Positions 18,790 through 27,540 of a stretch of 64,000 bases of DNA are shown one piece after another. Source of the stretch: Pseudomonas koreensis (lineage in GTDB: Bacteria; Pseudomonadota; Gammaproteobacteria; Pseudomonadales; Pseudomonadaceae); assembly GCF_025447595.1 (NCBI RefSeq), contig NZ_JAOEJU010000005.1, positions 124,001 to 188,000 on the forward strand. Direction: 5' to 3'. Below the pieces are notes generated by a model, which was not told where the DNA came from, did not search any database, and saw nothing but the letters and a program-made list of their open reading frames with translations. A program made the translations under genes and the position numbers. How positions within the stretch are numbered: position 1 is the stretch's first letter; each line of letters starts with the position of its first letter.

Positions 18790-19320
18790 TTACAGGTCTT
18801 TCAGGATGTCGGCCATGTCATCCGCATGCTCTTCTTCCTGAGCCAGGATGTCTTCGAAGATCCGGCGGGTGGTCGGATCCTTTTCGCCGATGTACTGGAT
18901 GATCTCGCGGTAGCTGTCGATGGCGATCCGCTCGGCCACCAGGTCTTCGTAGACCATTTCCTTCAAGGTGTTGCCGGCCACGTATTGCGCGTGGGACATC
19001 TTCGACAGCAGGTCAGGGTTGAATTCGGGCTCGCCGCCCAGTTGCACGATGCGCTCGGCGAGACGGTCGGCGTGTTCGGCTTCCTGAGTGGCGTGCTCGA
19101 GGAATTCGTCGGCGGCGACGTTGGCTTTCAGGCCGTTGGCCATGAAGTAGTGGCGCTTGTAGCGCAGGACGCAGACCAGTTCAGTGGCCAGCGATTCATT
19201 GAGCAGGCGCAGCACTTCTTCACGGTTGGCGCTGTAGCTTTCGGTCACCGCGCCATTTTCCACGTGCTGGCGTGCGCGCTCGCGCAGGGTTTGAACATCA
19301 GACAAATGCAGGTCACTCAT
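18790..19320 (-). CDS. Bacterioferritin-like ferritin-fold protein
   Basis: 176 residues, starting at an ATG with AGGAG spaced by 6 nt. Four-helix ferritin-like fold with di-iron ligands: Glu in LNESLATELVCVLRYKRHYF, EAEHADRL, the Glu of VYEDLVAERIAIDSY, and EEEHADDM. It resembles PA4880 rather than haem-bridged BfrA/BfrB; the haem-ligating Met of classical bacterioferritin is not obvious. Probable role: iron storage or oxidative protection of DNA or iron pools (Bfr/Dps-like). Its place among urease-region genes is syntenic with PAO1. Confidence 0.8.
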   Translation of the reverse strand: MSDLHLSDVQTLRERARQHVENGAVTESYSANREEVLRLLNESLATELVCVLRYKRHYFMANGLKANVAADEFLEHATQEAEHADRLAERIVQLGGEPEFNPDLLSKMSHAQYVAGNTLKEMVYEDLVAERIAIDSYREIIQYIGEKDPTTRRIFEDILAQEEEHADDMADILKDL

Positions 19321-19418
19321 TTCAGTCTCCTGGAGGCTAATCCGATTGGCGTCACGTTCTGCTGACGTGATCGTTACCAGGTTGTGAGTGATGAGCGCTG
19401 CAAAAAGTTTTGTCGGAT

Positions 19419-20321
19419 TCAGCGCGGAGCATGCCCGGACAGTTCTGCTTCTTCGCGAAGCCAGGCAAAAAACGCCTTCACCGGTGGATGCCGCTCACGG
19501 CCCGGTACGCAAAGCGCGCTGTAACCGGCGCCGTCGACCTGTACCTCGCCCTTGTACGGCACCAGCAGACCGCTGGCGACGCTCTCCGACACCAGAATGT
19601 TGCTCGCCAGCACCAGCCCTTGTCCGGCAATGGCCGCTTGCAGCGCGTAATGCTCTTCGTCGTATTCACGGACTGCCGGGTGCTGATTGAGCCAGTTCTC
19701 GCCCGACTGCGCGCACCAGGCTTCCCAGCCGTGGGCGTACAGTTTGGAGTTGTGCCAGCGCACGCTGATCAACGCCGGTGTGCGACGGGCGGCCAGCGCC
19801 ACTTGTTCCGGCGAGCCGTACACGCCGAACGATTCATCGAACAGACACAACCCGTAGAGGTTCGGGTAATCGTCGAGGCTGTAGCGCAACACCAGATCGA
19901 CGCTGGCGTCCTGATGCAGATCGATCACTTCGCAATGGGTGTCGAGTCGCACATTGATGTTCGGATGCTTCGCGTAAAACCGCCCCAGTCGCGGCACCAG
20001 CCACAGCGCGGCAAAAGCAGCGGTGGTCGACAGCGTCAGGCTGCTGCCGCTGCGTTGCGGGCGCAGGGTGTCGACGCTTTGCGCCACTTCCAGAAACGCG
20101 CCGTGCAGGCTGCGAAACAGTCGCTCGCCACCCTCGGTCAGGCGCACCTGACGCGGCAGGCGTTCGAACAGCGCCACGCCGAGCCAGTCCTCCAGCGAGC
20201 GGATCTGATGGGAAATCGCCGTCGGCGTCACCGCCAGCTCTTCGGCGGCCGCCTTGAAACTCAGCAGACGTGAGGCGGATTCGAACGCGCGCAGGGCGGT
20301 CAGGGGCAAGGCAGCGAACAT
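19419..20321 (-). CDS. LysR-family transcriptional regulator (GcvA-like)
   Basis: 300 residues. The N-terminal winged HTH (LPLTALRAFESASRLLSFKAAAEELAVTPTAISHQI) is typical of the GcvA/AmpR/TrpI branch. The effector domain includes LSTTAAFAALWLVPRL and GLVLASNILVSESVASGLLV. It is divergent from the azoreductase-SMR operon, and a perfect dyad with a T-N11-A core lies 12 bp upstream of its start, so it likely controls both itself and that operon. The inducer is unknown; quinones, azo compounds or quaternary amines are plausible from context. Confidence 0.85.
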   Translation of the reverse strand: MFAALPLTALRAFESASRLLSFKAAAEELAVTPTAISHQIRSLEDWLGVALFERLPRQVRLTEGGERLFRSLHGAFLEVAQSVDTLRPQRSGSSLTLSTTAAFAALWLVPRLGRFYAKHPNINVRLDTHCEVIDLHQDASVDLVLRYSLDDYPNLYGLCLFDESFGVYGSPEQVALAARRTPALISVRWHNSKLYAHGWEAWCAQSGENWLNQHPAVREYDEEHYALQAAIAGQGLVLASNILVSESVASGLLVPYKGEVQVDGAGYSALCVPGRERHPPVKAFFAWLREEAELSGHAPR

Positions 20322-20332
20322 GAAAACTCCAC

Positions 20333-20351
20333 GGATGAAATCAATTCATCC
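20333..20351. promoter_or_regulatory. LysR-type operator between the LysR gene and azoR
   Basis: GGATGAA (20333-20339), 5-bp spacer, TTCATCC (20345-20351): a perfect 7-bp inverted repeat containing the T-N11-A motif (20336/20348). It sits next to the LysR start in the divergent promoter region. Confidence 0.7.
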
Positions 20352-20440
20352 CGAATGATTTTTGCTCATTTGAGGCGATGAAGTGATGCCTGCAATCTGG
20401 CGCCACACAGTCACTCAAGTCTAGTCCCAAGGAGATTCAG

Positions 20441-21079
20441 ATGAGCAAGATTCTTGCGATCCATGCCAGCCCTCGCGGTGAGCGTTCCCATTCGCGGCGC
20501 CTGGCCGAGAGTTTTCTCAGCGCCTGGCAAGTCCGTCACCCACAGGCTCAGGTCACCCGTCGTGAGGTGGGGAGGGCGTTGATTCCGGCGGTGAATGAAG
20601 CGTTTGTCGCGGCGGCGTTTTATCCGGAGCCCGAGGCTCGGCCGCTGACGATGCAGGCCGATCTGGCCCTCAGCGATCAACTGGTGGACGAGTTGTTCGA
20701 TCACGACCTGCTGCTGATTTCCACGCCGATGTACAACTTCAACGTGCCCAGCGGCCTCAAGGCCTGGGTCGATCAGATCGTGCGTCTGGGCCTGACGTTC
20801 GACCATACGCTGGACAACGGCATCGCCCAGTACACGCCGTTGTTGCACGGCAAGAAGGCGCTGATCGTCACCAGTCGCGGCGGTTTCGGATTCGGCCCGG
20901 GCGGTGAGCTGGAGGCGCTGAACCACGCTGATCCATGGCTGCGCACGGCATTGGGTTTTATCGGCATCAACGACGTCACGGTGGTCGCGGCCGAGGGCGA
21001 GGAATCCGCCGAGCGCACCTTCGCGGTGTCGGTGGCCGAGGCCGAGCAGCGCTTGCTCGACCTGGCTCGGGAGTTCTAG
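20441..21079 (+). CDS. azoR: FMN-dependent NADH-azoreductase / quinone reductase (AzoR family)
   Basis: 212 residues, flavodoxin-like fold. The N-terminal phosphate-binding loop [16 protein letters not shown], the FMN-contact segment [18 protein letters not shown] and [10 protein letters not shown] are all AzoR hallmarks. The family reduces quinones, azo dyes and nitro compounds via FMN with NADH. AAGGAG precedes the ATG. Its stop codon directly abuts the GTG start of the SMR gene, so the two are cotranscribed and probably under the divergent LysR regulator. Confidence 0.87.
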   Translation: MSKILAIHASPRGERSHSRRLAESFLSAWQVRHPQAQVTRREVGRALIPAVNEAFVAAAFYPEPEARPLTMQADLALSDQLVDELFDHDLLLISTPMYNFNVPSGLKAWVDQIVRLGLTFDHTLDNGIAQYTPLLHGKKALIVTSRGGFGFGPGGELEALNHADPWLRTALGFIGINDVTVVAAEGEESAERTFAVSVAEAEQRLLDLAREF

Positions 21080-21385
21080 GTGGCCTGGCTGTTTCTGCTG
21101 ATCGCGGCCGGGTTCGAGGTCACCTTCGCCATGGGCATGAAGTACGCCGAGGGTTTCACCCGGCTGTGGCCGTCGCTGATCACCGTGGTTGCGGCGGTGG
21201 GCGGGGTGTACTTCCTGACCCTGGCGATGCGCGAGTTGCCGGTGAGCATCGCCTACCCGATCTGGACCGCTATCGGTTCGCTCGGCACGGTGTTTCTCGG
21301 TTTCGCGTTGCTGGGCGAGAGCCTGACGCTGGTGAAGTTGCTGTCGGTGGGGCTGATTGTGGCGGGGGTGGTGGGGCTGAAGTAG
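21080..21385 (+). CDS. Small multidrug resistance (SMR) family protein, SugE/Gdx-like
   Basis: 101 residues with four membrane helices. GTG start immediately after the azoR TAG. The essential membrane Glu is in LLIAAGFEVTFAMGMKYAEGFT; the LPVSIAYPIWTAIGSLGTV and GESLTLVKLLSVGLIVAGVVGLK segments are standard SMR. The WPS after GFTRL and the SIAYPIWTAIGSLG motif place it near SugE/Gdx (guanidinium or quaternary ammonium exporters), but subtype is not certain. No guanidine riboswitch is visible upstream; it is translationally tied to azoR instead. Confidence 0.83.
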   Translation: MAWLFLLIAAGFEVTFAMGMKYAEGFTRLWPSLITVVAAVGGVYFLTLAMRELPVSIAYPIWTAIGSLGTVFLGFALLGESLTLVKLLSVGLIVAGVVGLK

Positions 21386-21476
21386 GCTGGTCGTGGAGTT
21401 GTCATCATCGAGGAGGATGCTTGGCGGGCATTTTGCACGCCCTGCATTCACTCACCGACCACAAGGATGTTTGCCC

Positions 21477-22367
21477 ATGTCGCAAGATTCGGCCACACGT
21501 TATCCACTGGTGCTGGTGCCGGGAATGCTCGGATTCATCCGTCTGGTGCTGTACCCGTACTGGTACGGGATCATCAAAGCGTTGCGCCGGGGTGGTGCGA
21601 CAGTGATTGCGGTGCAGGTGTCGCCTCTCAATTCCACCGAAGTGCGTGGGGAGCAGTTGCTGGCGCGCATCGATGAAATCCTGCGCGAGACTGGTGCGGC
21701 GAAGGTCAATCTGTTCGGCCATAGCCAGGGCTCGCTGACGGCGCGTTACGCGGCGGCCAAGCGTCCGGATCTGGTGGCGTCGGTCACGTCGGTGGCCGGG
21801 CCCAATCACGGTTCGGAACTGGCCGATTATCTGGAGAAACACTATCCGGCGGACAGCGCCAAGGGCCGCCTCCTCGAGGCGCTGTTGCGTTTTGTCGGCT
21901 GGCTGATGGCGCTTTTGGAGACCGGTTATCACGGGCCGAAACTTCCGGTGGATATCCACGCTTCGCACCATTCCCTGACCACCGAAGGCGTGGCGCTGTT
22001 CAATCAGCGTTATCCACAGGGCTTGCCTGATACCTGGGGCGGGCAGGGGCCGGAAGAGGTCAACGGCGTGCGTTATTACTCATGGTCCGGCACCTTGCAG
22101 CCGGGCAAGACCGATCGCGGTGGCAACCTGTTCGATGGCACCAATCGCAGTTGCCGGTTGTTCGCCAAAACCTTCGTGCGCGAGCCGGGGCAGTGCGACG
22201 GCATGGTCGGACGCTACAGCTCGCACCTGGGTACGGTCATCGGCGATGACTACCCGATGGATCACTTCGACATCGTCAACCAGTCGCTGGGACTGGTCGG
22301 CAAAGGCGCGGACCCGGTGCGGCTGTTCGTCGAGCATGCCGCGCGGTTGAAAGCTGCCGGGGTTTAA
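21477..22367 (+). CDS. Triacylglycerol lipase, family I.1 type without signal peptide
   Basis: 296 residues. ATG at 21477 with AAGGAT upstream. Alpha/beta hydrolase: oxyanion region YPLVLVPGMLGF, nucleophile Ser83 in GHSQG, acid Asp241 (QCDGMVGRYSSHLG), His263 (MDHFDIVNQ). Two Cys (NRSCRLF and GQCDG) match the disulfide pair of P. aeruginosa LipA. There is no N-terminal signal peptide, as reported for P. fragi and some P. fluorescens lipases, and no lif foldase gene beside it, so it is probably not secreted by the Xcp route. The upstream extension to 21393 adds no export signal. Confidence 0.87.
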   Translation: MSQDSATRYPLVLVPGMLGFIRLVLYPYWYGIIKALRRGGATVIAVQVSPLNSTEVRGEQLLARIDEILRETGAAKVNLFGHSQGSLTARYAAAKRPDLVASVTSVAGPNHGSELADYLEKHYPADSAKGRLLEALLRFVGWLMALLETGYHGPKLPVDIHASHHSLTTEGVALFNQRYPQGLPDTWGGQGPEEVNGVRYYSWSGTLQPGKTDRGGNLFDGTNRSCRLFAKTFVREPGQCDGMVGRYSSHLGTVIGDDYPMDHFDIVNQSLGLVGKGADPVRLFVEHAARLKAAGV

Positions 22368-22389
22368 CCGTTAAACCGAGGTATCGTTC

Positions 22390-22469
22390 TTCGCGAGCAA
22401 GCTCGCTCCCACAGGGGAACGCATTCCAAATGTGGGAGCGACGGTGCGACGATTCGACTTGCTCGCGAA
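22390..22469. repeat. REPIN with one expanded REP arm
   Basis: A standard REP at 22390-22413 is paired with an unusual unit at 22431-22469, in which the short hairpin is lengthened by an internal ACGGTGCGACGATTCGACTT segment before TGCTCGCGAA. A similar expanded arm occurs at 46188-46226. Confidence 0.75.
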
Positions 22470-22478
22470 GAGGCCAGA

Positions 22479-23366
22479 TCAGGCGACGCTGAGTTTGCGG
22501 CCGAGGACGGTGGTCCAGCGTTCGGAAAGAATCACCCCGCCCAGCGTCAGCAAGCCACCGACCAGGTGATACATCGCCAGTTGTTCCTTCAATACCACCG
22601 CTGCAATCAGCGCGGTGATCAACGGCAGCAGGTTGAAGAACAGCGTGGTCCGGCTCGGGCCCAGACGCTGCACAGCCTGCATCCACGCCAGCGGCGCGAG
22701 CATCGAGGCCAGCAGGCACGCGTACAGCACCAGCGGAATGTTCTGCAGGGTCAGGCCGGTTTTCGGCGACATGGCGTACAGCGGAAACAGCACCACCACC
22801 GCAACCAGCACCTGCAAATACAACAACACTAACGGCGGCAGACGCAGCTGCCATTTTTTCAGCAGGGTGCTGTAGATCGCGTAGGCGAGGGTGGCGATCA
22901 GCATCATCGCGTCACCCAGGTTCACGCCGTGTTGCAGCAATGCGCCGAGGCTGCCGGACGACACCACCACCAGCACGCCGGCGAACGACAGCACCGCACC
23001 GACCAGCGCGCCGGCGGTCAGGCGCTGGCCGAGGCTGATGATTGCCATGGCCAGCGACATCAGCGGCATCAGCGACAGGATGATGCCCATGTTGGTGGCG
23101 CTGGTCATGGTTGCGGCGAAGTAGGCCAGGCTCTGATAGACCGCCATGCCGAGCACGCCAAGGATGAAGATCTTGCCCAGGTTCGGGCGGATCTGCGGCC
23201 AGTGTGCGATCACCTTCTTGAGCATGAACGGCGTGAACAGCAGACCGGCAAGCAGCCAGCGGTAGAAGCCGATCTCGGCGGGGAAGATCGCACCGACCGC
23301 AAGCTTGTTGATCACGGTGTTGCCGGCCCAGATGAAAATCGCCAGCAGGGGAAACGCGTATTGCAT
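22479..23366 (-). CDS. DMT-superfamily (EamA) transporter
   Basis: 295 residues, about ten hydrophobic helices in two EamA repeats. Characteristic segments are IWAGNTVINKLAVGAIFPAEIGFYRW in repeat 1 and GPSRTTLFFNLLPLITALIAAVVLKEQL plus GGLLTLGGVIL in repeat 2. Such proteins export amino acids or other metabolites; the substrate is not deducible. It is divergent (98 bp) from an AraC regulator that likely controls it. No strong Shine-Dalgarno precedes the ATG. Confidence 0.85.
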   Translation of the reverse strand: MQYAFPLLAIFIWAGNTVINKLAVGAIFPAEIGFYRWLLAGLLFTPFMLKKVIAHWPQIRPNLGKIFILGVLGMAVYQSLAYFAATMTSATNMGIILSLMPLMSLAMAIISLGQRLTAGALVGAVLSFAGVLVVVSSGSLGALLQHGVNLGDAMMLIATLAYAIYSTLLKKWQLRLPPLVLLYLQVLVAVVVLFPLYAMSPKTGLTLQNIPLVLYACLLASMLAPLAWMQAVQRLGPSRTTLFFNLLPLITALIAAVVLKEQLAMYHLVGGLLTLGGVILSERWTTVLGRKLSVA

Positions 23367-23464
23367 GGGAGGAGAAACCAGTACGTTGATGAACGGTGAT
23401 TATCCCCTGTCTGGATGCAGGCCTATACTGCGAACCGGACAACCCGCCCCTGATTCCGGACAGC

Positions 23465-24259
23465 ATGAACAGTAAACACATCGATCTGCTGGATTTCAGC
23501 GAACTGCCGTCGGCGGTGTATTTCCGCTATGCCGACTTCAACGCCCATGAATACGCCGCGCCGCACCGCCATCCGTGGGGCACGCTGGAGTACGCGGCCC
23601 ACGGCGTGCTGCACATGGATGTCGACGGCAGCCGCTTCATGTCGCCGCCGCAATATGCGGTGTGGGTGCCGCCGCAGGTCGAGCACAGTTTCTACAGCCA
23701 TCAGCCGGTCAATTACCGCGCGGTGTGTCTGGCGCCGGATGTCTGTTCCGATTTGCCGGCGCAGGCCTGCACCCTGGCGATCAGCGATATTCTCAAGGCG
23801 ATCCTCAAGGACTTCGCCGCCCGCGATGTGAAGATCCCGGCGTTTGAAGCTGACCAGCGTCTGGCCCAGGTATTGGTGGATCAACTGCGCCAGGCGCCGG
23901 TTCACCAATGCTATTTGCCCTATGCCAGCAGCTCCGGATTGCTGACCATCCTCGAAACCCTGCAGGCCGAGCCCGGCAATAACGAGCCGCTGGCGCACTG
24001 GGCGGCGCAGGTGCATGTCAGCGAGCGCACCCTGGCCCGGCAATTTGTGCGGGAGTTGGGGATGAGTTTTGGCGAGTGGCGTCAGCGGTTGCGTTATCTC
24101 GCGGCGATCGAGGCGCTGGAGTCGGCGCGCAGTGTGCAGGAAATCGCTTTCGATCTCGGCTACAGCAGCGGCTCGGCCTTCATCGCCATGTTCGCCCGGC
24201 AGGCCGGGTGTACGCCGGAGCAATACCGGCGCAGCCATCTTGAGGGCAGGAAGGTGTAA
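23465..24259 (+). CDS. AraC-family transcriptional regulator
   Basis: 264 residues. The N-terminal cupin sensor (PHRHPWGTLEYAAHGVLHMDVDG, VWVPPQVEHSFYSHQPVNYRAVCL) is followed by a C-terminal double HTH (HWAAQVHVSERTLARQFVRELGMSFGEWRQRLR and SVQEIAFDLGYSSGSAFIAMFARQAGCTPEQYRR). The start is the ATG at 23465; the longer frame overlaps the divergent promoter. Divergent pairing with the EamA exporter suggests control of that gene, a common arrangement in Pseudomonas. Confidence 0.85.
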   Translation: MNSKHIDLLDFSELPSAVYFRYADFNAHEYAAPHRHPWGTLEYAAHGVLHMDVDGSRFMSPPQYAVWVPPQVEHSFYSHQPVNYRAVCLAPDVCSDLPAQACTLAISDILKAILKDFAARDVKIPAFEADQRLAQVLVDQLRQAPVHQCYLPYASSSGLLTILETLQAEPGNNEPLAHWAAQVHVSERTLARQFVRELGMSFGEWRQRLRYLAAIEALESARSVQEIAFDLGYSSGSAFIAMFARQAGCTPEQYRRSHLEGRKV

Positions 24260-24285
24260 CAAGCTTTGACTACACTCAGCCAGAG

Positions 24286-24305
24286 GCCGCCTCCATCGAG
24301 GCGGC
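24286..24305 (+). promoter_or_regulatory. Hairpin in the psiF leader
   Basis: GCCGCCTC and GAGGCGGC form an 8-bp stem with a 4-nt CATC loop, 3 nt before the AAGGAG ribosome site of the psiF-like gene. It may tune mRNA stability, or may end the upstream AraC transcript although no T-run follows. Confidence 0.4.
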
Positions 24306-24322
24306 GACAAGGAGAAAACTCC

Positions 24323-24628
24323 ATGAAGATGTTGCGTGTCCCTTTGTTGATGATCGGTCTGCTGCTGTGCTCCCAGGGGTTCGCCGCCACGGCGCAACAG
24401 AACAAGATGACCACCTGCAACGCCGACGCCACGGCCAAGAGCCTCAAGGGCGACGAGCGCAAAGCCTTCATGAGCACCTGCCTCAAGGCAGCCCCGGCGG
24501 CCAACGACGCCAAGGCCCTGACCCCGCAGCAACAGAAAATGAAAACCTGCAACGCCGATGCGGCCACCAAGGCGCTGACGGGTGATGCGCGCAAGACCTT
24601 CATGAGTGATTGCCTGAAGAAAAAATAA
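24323..24628 (+). CDS. psiF: PsiF family exported protein
   Basis: 101 residues. A Sec signal peptide (MKMLRVPLLMIGLLLCSQGFAA) is followed by two tandem PsiF repeats: QNKMTTCNADATAKSLKGDERKAFMSTCLK and QQKMKTCNADAATKALTGDARKTFMSDCLKKK (shown here in outline). Each repeat holds two Cys in the C-N-A-D...F-M-S-x-C pattern, probably forming disulfides in the periplasm. E. coli psiF is phosphate-starvation induced; no Pho box is obvious here. Function of the family is unknown. Confidence 0.85.
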   Translation: MKMLRVPLLMIGLLLCSQGFAATAQQNKMTTCNADATAKSLKGDERKAFMSTCLKAAPAANDAKALTPQQQKMKTCNADAATKALTGDARKTFMSDCLKKK

Positions 24629-24662
24629 GCGCCGGAACTTTTGTGGTGAGTGTGCTGGCCCT

Positions 24663-24737
24663 TTCGCGAGCAAGCTCGCTCCCACACCGGATTCGTGAGC
24701 AACGCATTACAACTGTGGGAGCGAGCTTGCTCGCGAA
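24663..24737. repeat. REPIN between psiF and the AI-2E family gene
   Basis: Inverted REP units at 24663-24686 and 24714-24737. Confidence 0.85.
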
Positions 24738-24843
24738 GAGGCTGCTCGGGGCAGCGGCAATCTCAAACCCTGCATATCCCTAGTGCTCACCTCGGATCGC
24801 TGGCAGACTGCCAATCCTTTTACGCCGTTCGTTTTGAGGCTGT

Positions 24844-25857
24844 ATGCCAACGTTTTCTGAGCGTCATGTAGTGTTCTGGGTCAGTTGCATCATCATTTTC
24901 GGCGGCCTGTTGCTGGTGTTGCCGTTGCGATTGTTGCCCAGTCTGTTGGCAGGATTGCTGGTATACGAGCTGGTCAACATGCTCACCCCGCAATTGCAAC
25001 GGCTGATCGAACGCCGTCGGGCGCGCTGGCTGGCGGTGGCTCTGCTGGGCACGCTGGTGGTGAGTGTGCTGGCGCTGATCTTTGCCGGGGCCATCAGTTT
25101 CCTCTTGCACGAGGCGGAAAACCCCGGTGCGTCTCTCGATAAATTCATGGGCGTGGTCGACCGCGCGCGGGGGCAGTTGCCACCGTTTATCGACGCCTAT
25201 CTGCCGGCCAGTGCCGCCGAATTCCGGGTGGCCATCGGCGAGTGGATGAGCAAGCACCTGGCCGACCTGCAACTGGTGGGCAAGGACGCGGCGCACATGT
25301 TCGTGACGCTGCTGATCGGTATGGTGCTGGGCGCGATCATCGCCTTGCAACGCGTGCCGGACGTCACCAAGCGCAAGCCGCTGGCGGCCGCACTGTTCGA
25401 CCGTTTGCATCTGCTGGTCCAGGCGTTTCGCAACATTGTGTTCGCGCAGATCAAGATTTCCCTGCTCAACACTTTCTTCACCGGGATCTTCCTGGCGGTG
25501 ATCCTGCCGCTGTTCGGCATCAAGCTGCCGCTGACCAAGACCCTGATCGTGCTGACCTTCCTGCTCGGTCTGTTGCCGGTGATCGGCAATCTGATGTCGA
25601 ACACGCTGATCACCATCGTCGGCCTGTCGCTGTCGATCTGGGTGGCGATTGCAGCGCTGGGCTATCTGATCTTTATCCACAAGCTCGAATACTTTCTCAA
25701 CGCGCGCATCGTCGGCGGGCAGATCAGTGCCAAGTCCTGGGAGTTGCTGCTGGCAATGCTGGTGTTCGAGGCCGCGTTCGGCCTGCCGGGAGTGGTGGCG
25801 GGGCCGATTTACTACGCGTATCTGAAGAGTGAGCTGAAACTGGGCGGGATGGTTTGA
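24844..25857 (+). CDS. AI-2E/PerM family membrane protein
   Basis: 337 residues, about seven or eight membrane segments. The family core includes LPLFGIKLPLTKTLIVLTFLLGLLPVIGNLMSNTLITIVGLS and the C-terminal KLEYFLNARIVGGQISAKSWELLLAMLVFEAAFGLPGVVAGPIYYAYLK (outlined). Members range from AI-2 exporters (TqsA) to Na+/H+ antiporter-like proteins and permeases of unknown cargo, so no substrate is assigned. Monocistronic, flanked by REPINs. Confidence 0.8.
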   Translation: MPTFSERHVVFWVSCIIIFGGLLLVLPLRLLPSLLAGLLVYELVNMLTPQLQRLIERRRARWLAVALLGTLVVSVLALIFAGAISFLLHEAENPGASLDKFMGVVDRARGQLPPFIDAYLPASAAEFRVAIGEWMSKHLADLQLVGKDAAHMFVTLLIGMVLGAIIALQRVPDVTKRKPLAAALFDRLHLLVQAFRNIVFAQIKISLLNTFFTGIFLAVILPLFGIKLPLTKTLIVLTFLLGLLPVIGNLMSNTLITIVGLSLSIWVAIAALGYLIFIHKLEYFLNARIVGGQISAKSWELLLAMLVFEAAFGLPGVVAGPIYYAYLKSELKLGGMV

Positions 25858-25887
25858 TCCAGGCTTTGTAGCGTCTGAACCGGCCCT

Positions 25888-25950
25888 TTCGCGAGCAAGC
25901 TCGCTCCCACAGGTTCAATGTGATCCTGTGGGAGCGAGCTTGCTCGCGAT
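25888..25950. repeat. REPIN between convergent AI-2E and Hsp70-like genes
   Basis: Inverted REP units at 25888-25911 and 25927-25950, separated by only 15 bp. Confidence 0.85.
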
Positions 25951-25972
25951 TGGCAGCGCCGCAGAAACTGGA

Positions 25973-27247
25973 TCAGTTTACTGAGCCGTAGCGTTTCATG
26001 GCTTCAATCGCCAGACCGCTACCAATGCTGCCGAAGATGTTGCCTTCAACATGCCGCGCGTTCGGCAGCATCGCCGAGACGCTGTTGCGCAGCGCCGGAA
26101 TGCCGCTCGAACCACCGGTGAAGAACACCGTATCGACCTGACCCACCGCCACGTTGGCGTCCGCCAGCAACTGGGTGACGCTGGCGCGCACTCGTTCGAG
26201 CTGCGATTCGATGGCCGACTCGAACAACGCCCGGGTCAGTTCCACGCTCAGGCCCGACTCGATGCGGTCCAGCGGCACATGGCGGCTGTCGTTGTGGGTC
26301 AGCTGGATCTTGGTTTCTTCCACTTCCATCGCCAGCCAGTGCCCGGCGCGCTGTTCGATCAGCTTGAACAGACGGTCGATGCCGCCGGTGTCTTCGATGT
26401 CGTAGCGCATGCTGCCCAGGGCCAGGGTCGATTTCTGCGAGTACACCGAGTTGATGGTGTGCCAGGTCGCCAGGTTCATGTGGTGACTGGTCGGCATGAA
26501 CGCGCCGCTCTTCATGCGGCTGCCGTAGCCGAACAGCGGCATCAGGCCTTGCAGGCTCAGCTGTTTGTCGAAGTCGGTCCCGCCGATGTGTACGCCGCCG
26601 GTGGCGAGGATGTCGTCGTGACGGTTATCCACACCGCGCCGCTCGGGCGACAGGCGTACCAGCGAGAAGTCCGACGTACCACCGCCGATGTCGACGATCA
26701 GGACCAGCTCTTCCTTTTCGATGGTCGACTCGTAGTCGAAGGCGGCGGCAATCGGCTCGTACTGGAACGAAACGTCCTTGAAGCCGAGCTTGCGCGCCAC
26801 TTCCACCAGGGTGTCTTCGGCTTCCTGGTCAGCGAGCGGATCGTCGTCGACGAAGAACACCGGGCGGCCCAGCACCACTTGCTCGAACTCACGACCGGCG
26901 GCAGTTTCCGCGCGGCTCTTGAGCTGGCCGATGAACAGGCCGAGCAAGTCCTTGAACGGCATCGCGGTGCCGAGGACGCTGGTGTCGTGCTTGATCAGCT
27001 TGGAACCGAGCAGGCTCTTGAGCGAGCGCATCAGCCGGCCTTCGTAGCCTTCCAGGTATTCGTGCAGCGCCAGACGGCCGTAAACCGGACGGCGCTCTTC
27101 GATGTTGAAAAAGACCACCGACGGCAGGGTGATCTTGTCGTCTTCCAGCGCGATCATCGTTTCCACGCCGGGGCGCAGCCAGCCGACAGTGGAGTTGGAC
27201 GTGCCGAAGTCGATGCCGCAGGCACGGGCTGGAGAGGCGTCTTTCAT
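25973..27247 (-). CDS. Hsp70-family chaperone, YegD-like
   Basis: 424 residues. The actin-like ATPase fold is clear: phosphate-1 loop CGIDFGTSNSTVGWLRPG, phosphate-2 VDIGGGTSDFSLVRL, and adenosine motif FFTGGSSGIPALRNSV. The protein ends soon after the ATPase domain, so it lacks the canonical substrate-binding domain of DnaK, as in E. coli YegD. It is divergent from cbpA (J-domain protein), suggesting a dedicated Hsp70/Hsp40 pairing, though that is inference from position. Confidence 0.85.
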   Translation of the reverse strand: MKDASPARACGIDFGTSNSTVGWLRPGVETMIALEDDKITLPSVVFFNIEERRPVYGRLALHEYLEGYEGRLMRSLKSLLGSKLIKHDTSVLGTAMPFKDLLGLFIGQLKSRAETAAGREFEQVVLGRPVFFVDDDPLADQEAEDTLVEVARKLGFKDVSFQYEPIAAAFDYESTIEKEELVLIVDIGGGTSDFSLVRLSPERRGVDNRHDDILATGGVHIGGTDFDKQLSLQGLMPLFGYGSRMKSGAFMPTSHHMNLATWHTINSVYSQKSTLALGSMRYDIEDTGGIDRLFKLIEQRAGHWLAMEVEETKIQLTHNDSRHVPLDRIESGLSVELTRALFESAIESQLERVRASVTQLLADANVAVGQVDTVFFTGGSSGIPALRNSVSAMLPNARHVEGNIFGSIGSGLAIEAMKRYGSVN

Positions 27248-27343
27248 GGTCTTTCGGTTCCGGTCAAAAAAACGGCCGCGCAGTGTATGTCAGTGCGCAG
27301 CAGATTCGAAGGCCGGTCATCCGCTATTTCACGACTAAGCTTG

Positions 27344-27370
27344 CTTGAAAGTCGCCGCTTTGCCCCAAAC
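27344..27370 (+). promoter_or_regulatory. Candidate sigma-32 (RpoH) promoter upstream of cbpA
   Basis: CTTGAAA (27344-27350), 12-bp spacer, CCCCAAAC (27363-27370) resembles the heat-shock consensus CTTGAAA-N(11-16)-CCCCATnT. It points toward cbpA, about 170 nt upstream of its ATG. Confidence 0.55.
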
Positions 27371-27540
27371 TTGCTGGCATGGGCCGGCAGACATACCGGC
27401 GGTCGCAAGAACCGCCGTCCACTGCCGATAAACTTCTGCTGCGCCACCCGGTCACAACCTTGAGATCGGTCAACCGGCCTTGCGCGAATCGGCGCATGCT
27501 GGCAACGGCGCGAAATCGATAACGGATGGTGATTCCTTCG

